From NCBI RefSeq assembly GCF_000633395.1, contig NZ_AYMU01000007.1, forward strand, positions 124,001 to 188,000: 64,000 nt of DNA. The letters run 5' to 3'. Below the pieces are notes generated by a model. That model saw only the letters and a program-made list of their open reading frames with translations. It was not told the DNA's origin and did no database searches. The stretch's first letter is position 1. The number at the start of each line of letters is the position of its first letter. Origin of the DNA: Pseudomonas sp. PH1b. GTDB lineage: Bacteria > Pseudomonadota > Gammaproteobacteria > Pseudomonadales > Pseudomonadaceae. Below, one piece after another: positions 61,237-64,000 of this stretch. The position numbers were made by a program, and so were the translations under genes.

Positions 61237-62577
61237 CTAAAGCCCCTGCAGCGTCTCCAGCAGCACCCGTACCTTGGTGATGGATTCCTGGTACTCCTCC
61301 TGCCAGTCCGAATCCGCCACTATCCCGCCGCCGCCCCAGCAACTGATCTGTCCGTCCTTGGCCAGCAGGCTGCGGATGGCGATCGAGCTGTCCATTTCCC
61401 CGCGCACGTCCAGGTACAGCAGCGAGCCGCAGTACAGCGCCCGCCGGGTGGGCTCCAGCTCGTCGATGATCTGCATCGAGCGGATCTTCGGCGCGCCAGT
61501 GATCGAGCCGCCGGGGAAGCTGCCGGCAATCAGGTCCAGGGCGTCCTTGCCGTCCGCCAGCTCGCCAGTGACGCTGCTCACCAGGTGGTGGACGTTGGGG
61601 TAGCTCTCCAGGCTGAACAGTTCCGGCACCCGCACCGAACCGATGCGACAGGTGCGCCCCAGATCGTTGCGCAGCAGGTCGACGATCATCAGGTTTTCCG
61701 CCCGGTCCTTGGGGCTGCCCAGCAGTTCGGCGGCATTGGCTGCGTCTTCGGCGGCGTCTTGCCCGCGGGGGCGGGTGCCCTTGATCGGCCGGGTTTCCAC
61801 TCGGCCCTGGCTGAGGTGGACGAAACGCTCCGGCGACAGGCTGAGCACCGCGCCACCGTCCGGCAGGCGCTGGAAGCCGGAGAACGGGGTTGGGCAGGCG
61901 GCGCGCAGGGCGCAATAGGCCGTCCAGGGATCGCCCTGGTACCGGCCGCGAAAACGCTGGGCGAAGTTCACCTGGTAGCAGTCGCCGGCCTGGATGTAGT
62001 GCTGGATGCGCTGGAACGCCTGGCGGTAATCGTCGGGCGCCAGGTCTGGAAGCATGGCGCTGGTCAGCTTGAACGCTGGCGTCGAGGTTGCCAGGGGATG
62101 GCTGAACAGCTGGATCAGGCGTTGGCGCTCGCCGTCCTCCAGGCTCGGGTGGAACACCAGCTGGCTGGTGCCTGCCTGATGGTCGCTGATCAGGGCCCAG
62201 GCATACAGGCCCAGGCATGCATCAGGCAGTTGCAGGTCGTCCCGGGCCTGGCTCGGCAGGCGCTCCAGGTGCCGTCCGAAGTCATAGCCGAGGTAGCCGA
62301 TCAGGCCGCCGGCGAAGGGCAGTTCATAAGGCGCGGGCAGTTCGGCCTGACTCAACTGCGCCAGATTGTCCCGCAGGCGTTGCAGAAAACCGCTGCCGCT
62401 TTCGTCGGCCGCCACCGCCAGTTCCGCCACAGGCCAGGCGCTGAGCAGGTCGTAGCGACCGCGCTCGGCGCTCGGCCGGCCGCTGTCGAGCAGCACGGCC
62501 CCGGGGGCGTGTTCGATGGCCGCGAAATACTCGGCGGGGTTGGCGTGATAGGGGAGCGGGTGTACGGAACAGGTCAA
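61237..62577 (-). CDS. pabB: Aminodeoxychorismate synthase component I
   Basis: Uses chorismate and ammonia from PabA to form 4-amino-4-deoxychorismate for folate. The 446-residue protein has the chorismate-binding motif PIKGTRPRG and the SFPGGSITGAPK segment that are the family marks. Two starts are possible, 62577 (MLTCSVHPLPY) and 62598 (MADLPRM); neither has a good ribosome site and I prefer the first for family length. It partners PabC (12162-12977). No pabA gene is in the window. Confidence 0.94.
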   Translation of the reverse strand: MTCSVHPLPYHANPAEYFAAIEHAPGAVLLDSGRPSAERGRYDLLSAWPVAELAVAADESGSGFLQRLRDNLAQLSQAELPAPYELPFAGGLIGYLGYDFGRHLERLPSQARDDLQLPDACLGLYAWALISDHQAGTSQLVFHPSLEDGERQRLIQLFSHPLATSTPAFKLTSAMLPDLAPDDYRQAFQRIQHYIQAGDCYQVNFAQRFRGRYQGDPWTAYCALRAACPTPFSGFQRLPDGGAVLSLSPERFVHLSQGRVETRPIKGTRPRGQDAAEDAANAAELLGSPKDRAENLMIVDLLRNDLGRTCRIGSVRVPELFSLESYPNVHHLVSSVTGELADGKDALDLIAGSFPGGSITGAPKIRSMQIIDELEPTRRALYCGSLLYLDVRGEMDSSIAIRSLLAKDGQISCWGGGGIVADSDWQEEYQESITKVRVLLETLQGL

Positions 62578-62695
62578 CATGCGGGGCAAATCAGCCATCG
62601 GAGCGCGGTTGGCGATTGTAGTCCTCTGCAGGAGTTGCTCCTAGAGGGATGTCGGCGATTGCCCCATTCGCGGCGTATTTGCCGACCTGTAGCCA

Positions 62696-62727
62696 CCGCC
62701 TGCTGCGACTTGTGGCGCAGCAGGCGG
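62696..62727. repeat. Perfect 12-bp inverted repeat between pabB and the ATP-grasp gene
   Basis: Arms CCGCCTGCTGCG (62696-62707) and CGCAGCAGGCGG (62716-62727) enclose an 8-nt loop, 10 nt after the ATP-grasp gene stop. A second pair, GTCGGC/GCCGAC (62651-62656, 62681-62686), lies next to it. No U-run follows, so it is rather a dispersed repeat unit of Pseudomonas than a simple terminator. Confidence 0.6.
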
Positions 62728-62737
62728 CGGGCAGGGC

Positions 62738-63724
62738 TCAGCCCTCGCGCGCAGGAATATGGCCGAACAGCTCCTGGGCGAAACGCACCCGCTCCTCGAC
62801 GGTTTCGACGATGCCCCGGGTCTTCAGTTCTTCCAGGTGGGCCTCGACGGCGTGGGTGCGCTGGGTCAGGCCGCAGTCGTTGGCGATCTGAATGTTCAAC
62901 CCGGGCCGTGCATTGAGCTCAAGGATCAGCGGGCCCTTGTCCTGGTCCAGCACCATGTCCACGCCGATGTAGCCCAGGCCGCAGAGTTCATAGCAACCGG
63001 CCGCCAGCTTCATGAAACCGTCCCAGTAGGGCAGTTGCACGCCGTCCACGGCGTTGGTGGTGTCCGGGTGCTTGGTGATGATGTTGTTCAGCCAGGTGCC
63101 GCGCAGGGTCAGGCCGGTGGCCAGGTCGACGCCGACGCCGATGGCGCCCTGGTGCAGGTTGGCCTTGCCCCCGGACTGGCGGGTCGGCAGGCGCAGCATG
63201 GCCATCACCGGGTAGCCCATGAGCACGATGATGCGAATGTCCGGCACGCCTTCGTAGCTGATGCTCTTGAAGATCTGGTCCGGGGTTACCCGGTACTCGA
63301 TCAGCGCCCGGTCGCGGTGGCCGCCCAGGGAGTACAGGCCGGTGAGGATGCTGGAAATATGGTGCTCGATTTCCTCGTGGCTGATGATCTTGCCGGACAC
63401 CGTGCGATAGCGGCCCTCGAAGCGGTCGGCAATCACGATGATGCCGTCACCGCCGGCGCCCTGGGCTGGCTTGATCACGAAGTCGTTGCGCCCGTCGATG
63501 ATCTCGCCGAGCTTGTCGATTTCCTTCTCGGTGGAGATCACCCCATACAGTTCCGGCACATGGATGCCGGCCTTGATCGCCCGTTCCTTGGTGATGATCT
63601 TGTCATCGACGATGGGGTACAGGCTGCGCTTGTTGTACTTGAGCACGTAGTCGGCGTTACGCCGGTTGATGCCCATGATTCCCCGCGCTTCCAGGGCTTT
63701 CCAGGTCTTCCACAGGCCGAACAT
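62738..63724 (-). CDS. RimK-like ATP-grasp ligase (alpha-L-glutamate ligase-like)
   Basis: A 328-residue ATP-grasp enzyme that probably joins an amino acid, perhaps glutamate, to a peptide or protein. Core segments are FVIKPAQGAGGDGIIVI near residue 87 (ATP grip), YRVTPDQIFKSISYEG, RLPTRQSGGKANLHQGAIG and the metal-binding LILELNARPGLNIQIA near residue 268. Its start codon overlaps the stop of the membrane protein gene by one base (TGATG), so the two are tightly coupled. The product is unknown. Confidence 0.88.
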   Translation of the reverse strand: MFGLWKTWKALEARGIMGINRRNADYVLKYNKRSLYPIVDDKIITKERAIKAGIHVPELYGVISTEKEIDKLGEIIDGRNDFVIKPAQGAGGDGIIVIADRFEGRYRTVSGKIISHEEIEHHISSILTGLYSLGGHRDRALIEYRVTPDQIFKSISYEGVPDIRIIVLMGYPVMAMLRLPTRQSGGKANLHQGAIGVGVDLATGLTLRGTWLNNIITKHPDTTNAVDGVQLPYWDGFMKLAAGCYELCGLGYIGVDMVLDQDKGPLILELNARPGLNIQIANDCGLTQRTHAVEAHLEELKTRGIVETVEERVRFAQELFGHIPAREG

Positions 63725-64000
63725 CAGGAGTCGGCCTTGACGAAGGCTTTGAAACGCACCAGCTCCGTCAGGCGGTAGCCGCGGTAGCGACCCATCGCCA
63801 GCATGAAGCCCACCAGGATCAGCAGCATCGCCGGGAAGGTGAAGACGAAGTAGGTAAGCTCCGGCACGCTCATGATCAGGTGCGCCAGGGAGGCGGCGAA
63901 CAGGGTGCCGATGGCGACTTTCATCGCATGGCCGCCGCCGCGCTCTTCCCAGGTGATGGACAGGCGTTCGATGGTCATGGTCAGGATCACCATCGGGAAC
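63724..64000 (-). CDS. UUP1-family inactive-transglutaminase membrane protein, C-terminal end
   Basis: Only the last ~91 residues are in the window: the N-terminal part lies beyond base 64000. Two or three membrane segments are seen (AIGTLFAASLAHLIMSVPEL, YFVFTFPAMLLILVGFMLAM) followed by a basic tail (GRYRGYRLTELVRFKAFVKA). In Pseudomonas this position upstream of the ATP-grasp ligase is held by UUP1-family proteins: a periplasmic inactive transglutaminase domain plus a 7-helix bundle. The assignment rests on context and on the end of the protein only. Confidence 0.72.
   Translation of the reverse strand, partial: FPMVILTMTIERLSITWEERGGGHAMKVAIGTLFAASLAHLIMSVPELTYFVFTFPAMLLILVGFMLAMGRYRGYRLTELVRFKAFVKADS

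Overview
The window reads as a chromosomal segment of a Pseudomonas, most likely of the P. fluorescens/protegens/chlororaphis lineage. It is GC-rich and densely coded, its proteins look like pseudomonad orthologues throughout, and much of the gene order matches the Pseudomonas core genome: rne-rluC; yceD-rpmF-plsX-fab-acpP-pabC-mltG-tmk-holB; etf genes; cysH-thrH-pabB. Pseudomonas REP pairs lie between genes. I see no prophage, transposase or CRISPR array.

Layout. 1-6130: ribonuclease E (3' part missing) diverges from rluC, a HAD phosphatase and SppA. 6131-16681: Maf on the minus strand, then a long plus-strand housekeeping run (yceD, rpmF, plsX, fabD, fabG, acpP, fabF, pabC, mltG, tmk, holB, tatD) linking ribosome and large-subunit assembly, phospholipid and fatty acid synthesis, folate, cell wall and DNA replication. 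The pilZ gene usually found between holB and tatD is not there. 16682-20539: a probable RgsA/P16-type sRNA, a TetR regulator, a MoaA-type radical SAM enzyme and two conserved small proteins. 20540-30740: an accessory block. It opens with a GntR / ADP-ribosylglycohydrolase-fold / NCS1 permease / PfkB kinase operon that looks like a dedicated salvage route for an N-ribosyl compound, and continues with a Rho_N-type protein, a secreted repeat-poor protein, an MFS transporter, an HD hydrolase, a GNAT enzyme and a divergent AraC/alcohol dehydrogenase pair.

30766-36836: electron transfer flavoprotein genes (ETF-quinone oxidoreductase diverging from etfBA, with a PsrA-type operator on the promoter), a solute-binding protein and a lipoprotein/OmpA pair. 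36909-43100: a MocR regulator with its tandem operator, several small envelope proteins, an RraB-type RNase E inhibitor, and a cytochrome c plus cysteine-less rhodanese pair. 42700-42795 encodes a 31-residue membrane peptide. 43198-50199: a thiolase plus fused hydratase/dehydrogenase, a class I amidotransferase, CorA, an acyltransferase and a crotonase. 50519-53965: tRNA-Ser(GGA) followed by a patchy lower-GC stretch with small hypothetical genes. 54117-64000: HAD phosphatase, SDR/LysR pair, an NCS1 permease plus Asp/Glu/hydantoin-racemase-family operon with a strong dyad operator, cysH, thrH, pabB, and the end of an ATP-grasp / UUP1 membrane protein operon that runs off the window.

Recurring themes are: (i) RNA control (rne with a long predicted leader, RraB, RgsA candidate); (ii) acyl-CoA oxidation feeding ETF; (iii) three genes (rluC, yceD, the GntR gene) whose promoters sit so close to the start codon that the mRNAs look leaderless. 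All functional statements come from reading motifs and gene context by eye; no database search was possible.
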